Positions 34,190-47,829 of a DNA stretch of 64,000 nt are shown here, piece by piece. Where the stretch lies: the NCBI GenBank assembly GCA_032191485.1, contig JAVDOI010000019.1, forward strand, positions 8,442,784-8,506,783. The letters run 5' to 3'. This DNA comes from Leptoclinus maculatus (Eukaryota > Chordata > Actinopteri > Perciformes > Stichaeidae). The position numbers and the translations under genes were made by a program. The notes below the pieces were generated by a model. It searched no databases and had not been told where the DNA came from. It saw only the letters and a program-made list of their open reading frames with translations. The number at the start of each line of letters is the position of its first letter. Position 1 is the first letter of the stretch.

Positions 34190-34600
34190 ACGCTGCCGGG
34201 TTCGGTGATGCGGCTGCGCCGGGGCTGAAATAGATGGAGATTGCGCGGTAGGGCACTAACCTCAGAGCGGCTGCGCTACTTCGGGCCTGCGCCGTACAGT
34301 GGGGATGGAGGGAGCTCTAATGGACGACAGAGGGGAGCCAGCAGCGAACACAGCGAGCAGACCGCACACAACACTGATCTGCACTAGTGATGCCTTCAGG
34401 TGCTCGTCCCGAGCTTCTCTCTCATACAGTCACGATGCATACACTCGTGTGTGCATTTTGAAGCCCCTTTAGCCAAAAGACTGGAGAAAAACACGATGCT
34501 AATCGGGTTGTTTATTCCTTTCGTTTCACCGGAAAGACACATTGTGCGGATAGAAGGACTACATATGCTGACGTAACGGAATAGTCAGAAAACATGCATT
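34190..34600 (-). promoter_or_regulatory. nrf1: Candidate nrf1 promoter and non-coding first exon
   Basis: A GC- and CpG-rich island at the expected place, about 2.1 kb upstream of the nrf1 start codon. On the minus strand a good donor (CTCTGAG|GTTAGTG, exon edge at 34261) would close a non-coding first exon beginning around 34.3-34.4 kb. Four TGCGC words, the NRF1 half-site, occur at 34215, 34242, 34272 and 34288. A CRE-like TGACGTAA lies at 34569-34576. The exon is predicted from position and splice signal only. Confidence 0.55.
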
Positions 34601-37600
34601 AGAATTATAAACGGTGTTTTAATTACATAATTTCTATACCAATACTGTAGTTGCACATATTAAGAAATAAAAATAAATAATCTTGGAAGTATTTGCTGTT
34701 GTTGCCAAGCCTGTGCAATATTAATTAAGTAAAGGTAAAACACATAATTGAAATAGAAACGCAACATGTAAAATGTGAAGCACCAATGTTTATGCAAAGC
34801 AAGGCAAGTCTTTCTGTATTTTAGCCTTCATTTCATGCACACGAATGGTTTTAGCGTGTTTACATAATGTATTGAAACATTAAAAGGGGCATCATACGTT
34901 TCCCTATTCCTATCACAGTGATCGTGCCTTTATATCAAATCCAGATGGGTCATTAATTGCACCATTTATTGTGGATTATATTTCCGATAGTTATTGAACG
35001 CCACATAAAACCTGGCAAACCACGCCCCTTTCCAATGACACAGTCTGAACTCAACTGAAGCATGTCACAGACCACCATTGCTGAAAAGTTATCCGCTTGT
35101 TGGGCTACAATCATAAAACAAAAACAGTTGAGGTTAGTTATGTAGCGTTGGTGTTGACAAAGGTTAATGTTTTAATTTGGGAAAACGTCACTGCTGACAA
35201 AGAGTAAATAACGCTGGATCAAAACAAACTTTCCAATTACTCCAATTAGCAACACCTGTGTCCTTCAGGCATTCTGTGTCACTTTCTACCTGAAGTTGTT
35301 TATTCCCCCAAGAGGTTAGTAGCATTTCTGTATAAAAACATAGATTAAGACACACGTATTTAAATAATTAAATCTGTACAAAATGTTTACTATGTGTCTT
35401 AAGGACCTACCAGCTGACATGTAACGTTATACTCGGGTGCATAACTAGGTACAGGTAGCTAAGGCTAATAATGTTATCCAATAGTCCTGCAATAAATCCT
35501 ACTGTCATGAAGGTTATAATGTTAGGCATTTGTTAAAACAGTTTTTGAGAAACTGAGATCATTTTGGAGGCTGCAGTTTGTGCTGCTTTGTAAAAAGAGT
35601 GTTTTATTATTTAGCCTACCCTCATTGATATAAATGTGTTTGACAAAAATAATAGAAACACCTGTTAGTACAACGCAATACAATTCAACAGAAGCACAAA
35701 CTTCAGCCTCCAAAATGATCATAAAAGTTGAATCAACACATCTCTCAAACAGTTGTAACCAGAACGGAGCATTAGGATTAATGGCAGGACTGTTGCATGA
35801 GACTGCATTAGTTTTAGCTGGCTGCACCTAATAAACTGGCCCCTGAGTGTCTATGATATTTAGGTCTATCTTACAGAAACTCACATGAAAGTTTTTTGAA
35901 GTGGCCTAATTTTTATCTTCTCTTATAGCTTCACATATACTCGAGAGCCAATCGGTTACTACATGTGGCAGTGTTCATGAAGGACTGCACTTAGCCCTGA
36001 CATGGGCCATTTCTGCCTGTCTTTGTTGCAAAACTAAAGTTTATTGGACTGCCCTGATGATATAAACCTTGTCTATAAATAGACAACTTCAGTGATGCCA
36101 CAAGGTGACAGATCCGTGGGAGAGCAGACTGAAAGGATAGACCTGTAAGTTTCTGACAATTTCGTATCTTTCCTTTGTATTGTATTCCTGCTAAACTTCA
36201 CTCGTCCTGTTGTTAATGCTCCAATGGCACACCACAGACCAGCATCCACAACTTGAGTCACACCTCAAGGGGGCAGCATTGCATTACAAATCGCGCTTTG
36301 TACTCGGCAATCTCAACTTTGTTGGAACAGGAGCTGACAGTGAGGCGTCATTGACGCGGCTCTCTGCAGGTGCCCTGGCGTGCATTCAAGATGATGGATG
36401 TTTTACATTAGCGTGTGGTGACAGCAGCTTATGTTTGTGCATCACTGAACATCAGCCAGTATCATATTCAAAAAATCTGGCAGGAGAGACGCAGTGTTAC
36501 TCCACATTTACAGCTTCCGTACTGTGTAACTGACCTTCACACTACATTGTCTCTCTGTAATGCCTCTGTCTTTGCTTTCAACATCTGCAGACAGGATGCC
36601 ACATAATTAGTATGTCACTCTCTCCTGATGCCACATGATTGACAAGCTATGGTCAGAAACAGATGGGTTTACTTTACACTGTTGCATACAGAACACTGTT
36701 TAGAGTTAACGATGAATTTGTTTGAGTTTGCCAAAGAATCCAGCTTTGGGATGTTTGGTTAGTCCTGCCTTTATATTCGGCTTTCCGATTGTGGTGACCA
36801 TTTAAACATTTTGGTCGGTAGATCATCTTAGAAAAGTTGTAGCTACTTAGAGGGTACTGATTTTGCATTCATTCAATTTGTTTCTCAAGGGCACTGCAGT
36901 GCGAAACTGTTCCTGTCAGACATCGTGTGACGTAGATGGAGTGTGTTAATGAACCAATGTCCTATTATTTGGTCCTATTCTGCTTTCTCCACCGTGGGCC
37001 GTGGTTGGGTATAGATAACGCTCACTGCCTGCGGTTCTGGAATCAATAATGGATGTAATTGGTGAGGTGGAAGTGAGGATAATTGAAGGTAATTGTGTGG
37101 ACCGTCACGAGACTATGAGAGAGGTCAAGACAAGAGTAGTAGTAGACGAAGAGAAGGCGAAGGTGGTGGGGATGGGGAAAGAAAATTATCCTGTCCTCTT
37201 TACCTAATGTAGAGTATGTAACATCACCATGGTACCAACCACTCTCTAGTGGTCAAGCTGCAACTAGACATTTTTTAGGTAGAAATACAACCTAAATTGC
37301 AGAACAAAGTATTCATCTTTCCTTAAACCACATGAATTTAGTTTCTCATATAAAGTTCTTGTGTTGCATATGGTTACTTCTTAACCCCCAGGAAGCAACC
37401 AGTTGGCAATGATTGTTTAAATCTCTAGCCACTCGGGTGCAGGAGTTACCAGCAACTGGCAGTCTCAGTGTTCCTTTGGTTATGTGTACCTGTCTTGGAT
37501 CAATTCAGTGAGCAAACAACGCAAGCAATACTGATACTGTAAATGTCCTTGATTATGAAGTATGTTCCTTTCCCCAAGGTTGCTGGACGTTCCAGGGGTT

Positions 37601-40600
37601 CTTACGTTGCGTATAACAGGTGAAATGTTCTGCGTTAACAGCAGGGGGCACTGCAGTACCATGCATTGAACCACAACTGAACTGCTGTAGAAACTTTATA
37701 GCTGCTCTGCAGAGTCATGCCCACTGAATGATATGACACATTCATTCATATTTCACTCTGAGAACATTCAGAGATTACTTCCATTTAATATCTTGGGGCA
37801 AAGCGAATCCCAGATCTAAGCTGTGTTATCTTTTTGTGGATTAGAATGTAAGGGTGTACTTTTCAGTTGAATTTACGTTTACTTGCAGAAAGTCAATTTT
37901 GCGTAAGCAATGAATAAATGAACGGATGCATAGTGGAACCTTGAAAGTACAAAAAAAAAACCTTGTCGTATTGTACACTATATGAGAGTAACAACATTGC
38001 AGCGTCAGCACAGCTTTCTCAAATTTGACCCGACTAAAAGGCTGAGGGCGCTCTGTAGAATTCTATGTCCCAACGCTAAGCGATTTGAGAGCCTAATTAA
38101 TACTGGGCTTTTATGGCTCACACCAAAGGCTGAAAATAAATGTTGTCCCTCCAATTATTTGCACAAATGTATAACTGTGATAGGTTACTTTACAAACTTA
38201 CTTGCTTGCAGAGTTGCATAAACAAAACGTCTGCTACACAAACTTTGTAGTGATGAAAGTGTTTTTCCTCAAGTACTTTCCTTTGCATAAAGTATTAATG
38301 TAATTTCTTGTGATTTTTGGCATATGGGCCAGTATATAATCACTGATAATATCAGCAAATTTATTGCGCAGTCTGAATGTTTTATTGATTGTTTTACTCT
38401 TTAACAATTGCCATACAGCCTAAAAATAACATGAACGTTTCTTAGAGAACACAAGGACTTCACTTGGGTGATTTGGGAGCAGTGGTTGGATTGACAAACT
38501 AAAGCGTGAGAAATTTTGGGTGGGTTAGGGGTAATTGCGTTGGTACAACATCAATCACCTGCTTTGATGTCGCAGCCAAGTGTTTCCAGGTGATCACACA
38601 ACTTCACAGCTCTCCTGTCATTGGCTGGCTCAGAAGTTGCCGCTGCAGCGTTTCTTGTAGATCCCACTCCCTGGAGGATTTGGTGAAGGATGTTGTCGGT
38701 GATGAATGCTTTCTGCGATTTAACCAGATATTAGATTGAACCCTTCTGTTACTTCTCTGTAACTTGCCATTCAGCTGGAAGGTAATGTGAATAGATGGAG
38801 AACATTGAAAGTATCTCGCGCACATGGAAGTCAGTGAAGCACTTATCATTGAGTCCATATTGTGGCTCTAGTTTTCTGTGTTTACCGACTGCAAGACTCG
38901 TGTTTCTTCGTGTTTCCGTCTCACACCAACCACCTGCTCTTCCACTCTCCTCCCCTCTCCCTTTATCTTTTCTTTAAATTATGTCCTTTAACTATCAGCA
39001 CTATTTCTATTTTTTTTTATCATACAATGGTTCAAAACAGAGTGAATGCAACAATTTGAAAGAGAGGGAGTTTGCCACTGTGTATGAGTTTGGAAGAAAG
39101 GAGGAAGAGTAGTGTTTTCATTACAGATGATCAAGCCAAGGCTTTGCTTTTATTCTCCGAGCACAGCCTGTTGTCAATAGAAACAGGAGTGCAGAGAGGC
39201 CGATAATAAAGGGCAAGAAAATGTGTTGAAGGTAAAAACAAGCAGAAATTGTAACGGCAAGTCTGAGTGAAACAACTGTCAGTGAGCTGTCTCTCTATCA
39301 AGTGTCTGTCTCTTTCCTCCTTCACGATGTCTTCCCATGCCTAATTGGAAATGCAGTGTAGGTCATGAACCTGTTTATAGCCTCATTATTACAGTATTCA
39401 GCATTAGCACAAGGTGTCATGACGAGAGGAGAACAGAAGCAAAAGAAATGCACCAAGGACTATTGAGAATTATGCTGGGTGAAATATTATTGTCATAAAT
39501 GTGCACACTTTGATGTGAAAAGATATTTCGCAGGTGTACTTTGATGTCTCTTCACACATGCTGATTGTTGTGACCAAGATAATTGGGTCCCTGTCGGCTT
39601 GTGTTGTGCCATGAATGCTTGTTTAACACCTGCCAAACGGGAGTACAGCCTCGTAAAGCCAGGCTGCTGTACGTCTTGCAAACTGCTAAATTGAACATCA
39701 TGAGCTAAGCAGAAATTGTGAGCGAGTGTGTTGCTAGGCCAAGGCTAGCAAAGACGCCTTGTAAAAGTACTAGCTCTTTAGAATTCAACTGCAAGAAGAC
39801 GTCAACGTTTATCTTCACCCCTCAATCTCTGCTGTGCCGAGTATGCTTGCGGGAGTGACATGGTCAGATTATGATGATGTTTTATAATTATTGTTATTAT
39901 CTTTGTTATCCCAGCACGTGTGGTGGTTGAACCCCGTCAAGCCAGATACTCTTGTGGTTAGCCAAGAAAAAGGGAGGACAGGAACAATCTGCTTCCAGCT
40001 GAAACCGCTTCAGTATTCATATTGTAGGTAGTTGTTGTCTCTGACTCTACCTGACATTGCATCTGCATAATCACGAGTCTCCAGAGCTTCAGCAGTACGT
40101 TCCCAAACCCGACCAGTAACATCTTTCACGCGCTGCAGGAGTCTGGTAAGCCTAGTTAAAATTCCATTTACGCAATAAATACCCAGCATGAAATTCTATT
40201 AGTTACAAACTGTGCACTAACACCACGACCTTAATTCTTGTCAAGCTGCAACACAAAACATGGTAATAGATTCACCTGTTTTAACACATGGCTAGCTGCT
40301 TGAAAGAAGTGCATATTTTGACGCCAGTGAGTCACTCCGTCATACTTAATGGCAAAATGTTTTCTCTTTGATTTTTTTGAGCCTCATTAAGTTTTGACTC
40401 AGTACTGACTTCTCCCCAATGCTAATTCACTAACAGGGACTGCTGTTCTCATGCTGGGTGCTTTGTAGGGTAGCAACGGTGCAATAAAGCATCATTCTCT
40501 GCGATCATGTGTGTTGTCCACTGTAAAGGTTGTCTTGTCATATCTCACTAGCTGTGTTACAAATGCAATTAAGCACTTTACTCCACACTTACTTGACGAG

Positions 40601-41390
40601 TCAACTTTTTTGCCATCAAAGTAACCTTCCTTGTGTTTATCTCACAAACTATTGGTCTACACAGTCAAATCTGCCTCCCAGCACAACCGATGGCATTATC
40701 TCAGCCAAGATTCTCTGATGCTGATCCATTTAAAGCTGGAGTAAAAGAGCTGACGGGAGGCGAAAAGTAACTCTGTTTTTAAAGGCCAGTCACTTTTACG
40801 GTGTGTGTATATGTGCGTGTGTGCTTGTTCTGTTCTTTCTCTAATTGACCAGCTGTGGCTACGTGTTCTGCCTCCTTAAAACCCCCATTGATTCCATGGC
40901 CGTTTCACAACAGGCCTTATTGCTTTGCTTGTGTGCTCCGTTGCAGCCGTCCGTAACGCCTCTGAAGGGGAGAGAGGGAAAAGGTAGGTACCGTGATTGT
41001 AGAGTGAGGGAGGAGAGAAAAATTCAGTTAGTGAGGCAAGCAAGCGGAGGAGAGAGATGGATGGAGAGGGGAAATAATGAGGTCAAGATGGGCGTGTTTT
41101 GTCTTTTTCGGAATCCCAGTCCCTTATGAAAACTATTCATAGATTAAATTTGATAGTATTGACCAAATCCTGCTTCTGGAACCATACTTGATACAATGTG
41201 CAAGAATCAATACACTGATACCAGCACAAATGAATGGCTAAAGATTTCCAATGATAAAATCAGCATGCAGAAAAATGGCCACAGTTTGCATTTCTTAAAA
41301 TGTAAATGTACCCACATTTCTTAAATGTCAAATTTAGTGACGGTAATATAGGCTTAGTGGAGCACATTAATGTGTCATCATCTAAAATAT
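34601..41390. other. Intergenic upstream of nrf1, nothing supported
   Basis: AT-rich DNA without a recognisable gene. Frames at 35522-35827 and 36210-36533 have no family resemblance. No tRNA or microRNA hairpin was recognised by eye. Confidence 0.45.
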
Positions 41391-41394
41391 ATAA

Positions 41395-41560
41395 TTGCAT
41401 AGCTACCTGGGTGTCTGAAGCGCTAGTCTGAAGCGCATGCCGCATATAACCTCATGGTCTGGGTTTGAATCTGGCCGACAACCTTTTTTCACCGCTCTCA
41501 ACTTCTTTGTGTCTTTGTAACAGTAAAACTCTTTAAAGACAAATAAAATTGTAATTGGCT
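41395..41560 (+). repeat. Degenerate tRNA-derived SINE
   Basis: Contains a weak tRNA-like head (AAGCGCATGCCGC near 41433, and a B-box-like GGGTTTGAATC near 41460-41470). A pyrimidine-rich body follows (CACCGCTCTCAACTTC), with an end close to AAAGACAAATAAAA. The order matches a widespread fish SINE type that ends in AATAAA-like tails. Mutations make it inactive-looking. Confidence 0.5.
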
Positions 41561-43430
41561 TTAGATGTGGGCTGAGGTCACAGAATGTGGTACTTTCAGA
41601 CTTGGCTGACTTTGAATGCTAGCTTAAGCACATTTTCAAGGAGAGAAACTTGGGAAAGTCTTGGTTAACATAATTCACTTTTATAGTCGATGCAAAGATG
41701 GAACCCTGCCAAACATCCCACACCTCTGAGTTCCTCTTGCCTTCTAATACTATACGAACTTTGACCTTTCTTCCTCCAGGACTCTTCTTTGGGCTTGTGG
41801 GCCAGGGTCAAGGCCATTAAGCCTGGCGTAATAAGCTGCTGAGCCCCCCATCCCACCGGCACAGGTCCATGGGAGGTCTGAAGGTCCAGAGTCAGCAAAG
41901 TCAGAGTTCGGTCCTGTCAGCAACCTTCAGAGATGGTTTGCAGTGCGTCTCTGTAGCATATTTCATCACGATACTTCCTGATGCATGCTGTTTCCTATTG
42001 AGTTGTCTTTGGTATATTTGTGTTCATCTTTTTTTTGTCTTATTTGAAAAATTGCATATTTACCTGGAGAGGCGAAGTCCCGCCCCTTCTGGTGGACCAC
42101 CATGGGACCGTGTTTTAGAAAAAATATGTATGGTAGTCGACGACGAGAGACAAATCTCATGAGCCTGTGTAGCCTAACTACAACATCTTAAAAATGACTG
42201 GTGTCAGAGTGTGCATTTCTCAGCCTCTTGTTTGTAGACGTGCTTGATTACATTTGCATCTGTAGAAATTGTCTACCATTTGTATAGCTTCCTGCATTCA
42301 TAGAGCTATAAATTCCACTTATAGATATACATTGTGAGATCTTTTTACTTTAGATTCATGCTTTATGTCTTCACAAATGTCATTACACTGTAAATGTTAC
42401 TGTCACATGTGTTCTGAAAGCAGTTGATCAAAATTAGCAATGCAGATGACAAAAAATTCAACATGTTAAGCGCTGGAGTTTGTTCTACAGTGTCTTACTC
42501 TTGTGAGTCAATGCATTTTTAATGTGGACTTATTTTCAACTGAATAATTTAGTGCACGGTCAGCAGCAGGGGTTATCCAGAATCTATCTGATGGGAAGAA
42601 AGAGCACAGGAGGTATATCCAACGGAGGAAGTTTGAATGGACAGGAAAATGCATATTGTAGCACTTATTTCCAAGAAACTTCTGAACACATCTCTGGTAA
42701 ACACAAGATTTAGTGCTTTTGTGTGATTATTTGAGGAGAAACCTGAAACTAGATTAAATCGACAAATCAATTAGTTGTCTAATTTATTCGACTAAGACTT
42801 TCTTTGGTCAAGGACAGCCCTAGTATACATCAATGTCACAAGTTCTTTTGGCTGTTGTATATTTTTGTCCAAGTTAATCCGTTCTAAATGGTTATTTTGG
42901 ACTATGGATTATGTCTTGAACGTTATTGCTCTACTTGACAATGCATTCATTGTTAAACTTTGTTACAGCATAATGGCAGTGCAATCCATTGGAGTTTTAG
43001 GAGATTCTGGGATAGAAAACCCATGCTCAAATACCTAGGTGCCACAACTCATTCATCTGGCTTGTGTCTATCTTCTGATGGAAGCCGTTGCACAGGAAGC
43101 TTTGGCCCTTTAAACGGATGAAGGGAGAGCAACACAGCAAAACATATTCAATATATCCCTGTAATTAAGGACTACATCAGAGCGATGGGATAGGAGGGAC
43201 GAGAATGTCTAATACAAAACTGTCTGAATTGTGTATTTTTAAGGTACAAATAGTGTGGGCCAGCACACAGACAGGACTGTATTCATTTGTTTTATTGTAT
43301 TAGAGGGTTATGTAAATATGTACATTGACAGTCTCTGGAGGGAGAGTGCGCCGATGGGGCTGAATAGAGAGCATGCAAAGAGGGCAATTTAACAGCCAGC
43401 TATGAATGCCCAGTAACATATGTCAGCTTG

Positions 43431-43431
<1 letters not shown>

Positions 43432-43521
<90 letters not shown>
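43432..43521. repeat. (CA)45 microsatellite
   Basis: About 90 uninterrupted bases of CA, the longest in the window. It directly abuts the possible conserved block at 43.6 kb. Confidence 0.97.
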
Positions 43522-43525
<4 letters not shown>

Positions 43526-43599
43526 TCGACATCAACATCATCATGCATGCGAGCGAGTAGACCCATCTGTGCCCGGGGTAGAGCCGGGCATCCGGAGGG

Positions 43600-43890
43600 C
43601 TCCGTCTCTTTCATTTGCCATGGCCGAGTGCTGAGTACGAACGCAAGGTTTGTGAATGGCCTGTTATTAATGAGGCCTCATTCGGCGCAAGCAGACACCC
43701 AGGGCTCAGTGACGTGCCCTCAGCCACCGTGAATAACAAAAGGCAGTGTGGGATCATTAGGCCCCCGGACGCCAGAGGGGTCCGCCACTTTAATCACGTT
43801 TTCGTAATGAATGCAGCTGCTGTGAATCACTGCTTATTCATAATGTCTTCTAAATGCAGTTGTAATGCGGTATTAATGTTGCTACTGCAC
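43600..43890. other. Candidate conserved non-coding element
   Basis: Non-repetitive, with several TAAT homeodomain cores (TTATTAATGAGG, CGTAATGAATGC, GGTATTAATG) in a fairly GC-balanced context immediately after a long CA repeat. It codes for nothing recognisable. The conserved status is an impression from composition and needs alignment to other fish. Confidence 0.3.
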
Positions 43891-44639
43891 TGCCAGAGGT
43901 GGTGTGTGTCTGTGTGTTTGTAATTGGAGAAATTGAGATGGTGTCAGTTTTTATTACTCATGGACAGTGGCCCCTGTGTTGGTTGGCTACTGTGACAATG
44001 TTATGACAAGGCCTAAGGTCATGTTGGATTGATCATCACTGTGGGATTTCCTCATTCTGCCCTCATGAGTATGAGACATGAAAATTCATTTCTTGTTCCA
44101 AACACACTGTTAAAAGTCCCCGTGCCTTCTGCTGAGAAGGCAAACGTGTGTTTGAATGAATCCTGCCACTTGAAAATATAATGAATTGTACAGGACTCCA
44201 ACACGCTGATGATTATTGTTTTGATTTTGCTTCGGTTTTTCTAAAAATGTAATGTTGTGCCTGAGAATACCGCCCCATTTCTTCTTCTGGCCATCGTGCC
44301 ACCCTCTGGGGGGCTGTGTTCCTACCACCACTACACTTAATGTCAAATGATTTGTAGCCCGACGTAATGTGTAGAGTTGATAACTGGGTTTTGTTTGCGT
44401 TCATGTAAACTCCCTAAAGCATGTGTGATCTGGTGCCAAATAAGTGACCTTTTCCCATTTGTCTTCCTCGGAGGGGACCGTGCCAGCTCCAAGCTTTTTC
44501 CCCAGCGGTTGGGCTTACTAAAGCGCCACTGGAAAACAGCATGTCACTCCCTCATCTTTTTGATGTTCTCACTATGCCTTTGTACTAGTCGAAGGGACAG
44601 CGGGCGTCTCTACATGCCAACAAGTCTTGAATAATCTAA

Positions 44640-44925
44640 ATTAAAATGGCTAATCTTGTTATTAGGCCAGCCCTGTTGGGCCACGTGCACTTCGACGCAT
44701 CTGTCTCTCAGCCTCTCCTTTTCTTTCTCTTTTATGGCTTTTATCAGTGGAGCCAAATGCTGCCAAAGGGATTTGGAGCAATTGTTTGCTGCCCTTGAAA
44801 AATGTACATTAGTTTTTAGAGCAGTGTTGATCACTGTCTCCTTTGAGGCCATTGTAAATCTGCTTTCTGTCCGTGCCAAGGCATCTGTCTTCTCACTATT
44901 GCAAGTTAGATTTAATCCCCCGAAG
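44640..44925. other. Candidate conserved non-coding element
   Basis: Low-repeat sequence with TAAT cores, a CACGTG E-box (near 44682), and long stretches without the simple-sequence noise of the flanks. No coding resemblance. Confidence 0.25.
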
Positions 44926-45084
44926 GAGTCGTCTTAAATAAATCTGACTTCTGTTTGGTTTGAGTCCTTAAGTACATCTGGACTCTCTAAAGGAAAGAGA
45001 CTATAGGCCCCTGACCCAAATCCCACCTTTTGTAAACCCCAGGTCTGTAATGCAGACACAGGATGCAAGTGTAAAGACGCTTGC

Positions 45085-45305
45085 TGCATTTTTATTCAGA
45101 TTTCTGTCTATTTGCATATGCATAGGATGAATCATTGTAGTCAATTTAATGAAGGGGGGAAAACTCCCTCAAAGGCAAATACCACAAAAAGAGACCATTT
45201 TGATGGCAGACATGCCTTCATGATCAGCTTTAATAGGGTATTTTACTGGGGAGCTGCATTGAAGTGGAGCGCATTAAGAAAAGCTTAAAGTGGCTCATAA
45301 AGTGC
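45085..45305. other. Candidate regulatory block with octamer motif
   Basis: ATTTGCATATGCAT at 45111-45124 combines a perfect POU octamer (ATTTGCAT) with an overlapping ATGCAT. TCAATTTAATGAAGG follows nearby. Confidence 0.25.
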
Positions 45306-45326
45306 TCGGATCCTCCAATGCTCACT

Positions 45327-45353
45327 GTCATCATCATCATCATCATCATCATC
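45327..45353. repeat. (TCA)9 microsatellite
   Basis: Nine TCA units next to the octamer-containing block. Confidence 0.9.
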
Positions 45354-47829
45354 CCAGACAGACAAAAAGCATTGCATTTTGAGACATTTCTGCCCTCCTC
45401 TACTCCCTACCCCCCACCCCACCCACAGCCAGTCATTTTAGATTTCTAATGGCAGATGTGATGCTGATCTTAGTGTCTTCACAGATAGAAATGTTTTTTG
45501 TCTTGTTGTGCTTTAAAGTCCTTGGGAAACTAGCTGACTGTCAGACATGGTAGATGTGGTGTGTCTATGCTAGACTCTAACCAGCGAGACTCATTCTTGG
45601 TGTCATCTTGTCCCCTTATCCTTATCAATGTAAATTCATACTCCAGGAAAACTGAGCCTTTTGTTTGTTACTTCAAATTCCTAGGTTGTTCAGTCCCACG
45701 GTCCCCTGAGAATCACCAAGTTATAGGCGGGTACTCTAGAAGACACATGTAACCAAGCCTTTTGCAAAATAATCCTTTTAAGTGTTAGAGAAATGAAATG
45801 TTTTCAGTTGACTTGTCATTTTTGTATTATTAGTTGCTGTACTGCCTCTCAGATTTTTGGTAATGTGCTCAAAATTAATATAGTTTAACTTCTCAAGCCT
45901 GAAAAATGTCTCACTTTTAACAGTCACCAAATATTTGGACAAAGATGCATAGCTGCAACAACCTGATTGAAGCCTGCATGCCAAAAAATCCAACATCTTT
46001 CTATCCCAACTCACTTTATCACTCGGTGCTTTCCACAGAATGCTAATTCAACAAGCATCTTTCAGTCTGTCTCTATGGACAGACACCTCTGTTTGTGCTG
46101 TCGTCAACAATCGGTTCTCAGCTTATTTGGAAGCAATGTGAATAAGAAATAATGAAGCAGTTGGGAGAAAAGCTGAGACATGGCTCCTTGGATTCACTTT
46201 TACTAGAGTAACCATGGGGGTGGAAAGGGAGCAATGAGGGTCCATGCTACCATGGACAGTGACCGTGAGGTAAGTCTCCATCCATCCTATTGAAAGTAGC
46301 AGTCATTAGAGAGTGCTAAGAAGCTGAAGTTATTTTGTTTCATTTGCTAAATAAATTATATTGGATGTCTTATTGAGATATTCTTTTTCTTGCATATAGC
46401 TTTGCTTTTTATTAGCTCCATACCACCATATGTGTACTCGTGCTGCAACACACAGCCTGGCTTCAGGTCTGTGAATCACTGCCCACACCTCATGTTTTTG
46501 CAGTGATTCAAATAGATAACATTTTTTTAAATAAAAAATGAAGTGAAATCAAATATTATTAGGATGGAACACACATGGTAATTCACATAAAGCCTGTTCC
46601 AGTTATGAGACCGATCTCAGGTTCCATACTTACCAATGGTTTGTTAAAACAGGCTATAGAAAAGACACATTTATTGTAAAAAGAAGCCAACTGTTACTAC
46701 TGTTAATGTTTATTGGGGATGTAAAGAGTTCTATGATCAATGCTTTATTAACTGGTAAGTGATGCCAGCAGTTTATGTATATAAATTCAGGAGGGATAGA
46801 AGTGGAATTATATTTTTTTATGATTTATCAGAGAAGGTCACCATCATAAAAGGCAAGTAATTCACTGGTGCACTTAGAGCATGGGGTAGGCACCTTTGCA
46901 GAAACCAGCAAGAGAAAACGCATGAACGTGCACTGTCTGACTACTGCTGGGTGACGTGTGCACAACAGAGTTAGAGAGAGGAGAGCAGTGATTCGTTGTC
47001 ATCCCTGACTGTATCCAACTACCTCAATTAGTTTACGGATGTGAAGAGAATTTCCCCAAATATAAAAAAATGCTTCTAAAATACATTGCCTACCCTAGCT
47101 TTAACTACTTACGCTATACAGTATATGTTTCAGGGGTAGACTAAAGATGGTGGGTAGGCACTAACTTATTATTTATTTTGTATCTTTGGTGAAAGCTTTA
47201 TGATTTTCTTCAGGAAGTTAATAATTTTTAGTTTGGGCCTGACAGTACATAGTTTATACTGTAGCATTTGAGCATCTATGAAAAGACACAAGGAAAACAA
47301 TAACACAGAAACAGTAAGCCGTGGGGAATATAATTAATTGTGTGCCTCAGGAATGAGCAGAGTGTGCAGAACCAAGTGTTTACAAATCTGAACAAATGGG
47401 ACAATTTTAGTTGAAGCAGTTTAACATATTCCGCTATCAAGCATTTGGGTTGTTAGGTAGGTGAATGATCTGGTTTTGTTTCCTGTAAGGAATTACCATA
47501 CCAAATCAGTTTTCTCTGAAAAAACAATGGATCATTTAAAGGATGATCATGTCCTTGCGTGCACCATTCGTTATTATTGAGAAATGATGGTCAGATGATG
47601 AAACTATTTCAAGTACAATTGTTACAATACACTTGACATTTCAGCCAGACTCAATCAATCATTGTAGTATGCCTATTTTTTACAAAAGTTGTGAACTGCG
47701 GAGTTAAAAAAGTCAATCTTATAATGTCCCTCAACTCATTTGGATGTTCATTTGCATTTTATAGATGCCACATTTTCATTTACATGTTGTACAGAGCTGT
47801 GAGTGACATAGTGACATCAGCTTCAAAGA

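Noticed and set aside
36210..36533. 107-codon plus-strand frame
   Set aside because: No domain, no splice context and no resemblance to any family, so it is likely chance.
41430..41475. Possible functional tRNA
   Set aside because: The A and B boxes are degenerate, no cloverleaf closes, and the following sequence matches a SINE body.
43406..43732. Frames encoding poly Thr-His and poly Cys-Val
   Set aside because: These are translations of the CA microsatellite, not proteins.
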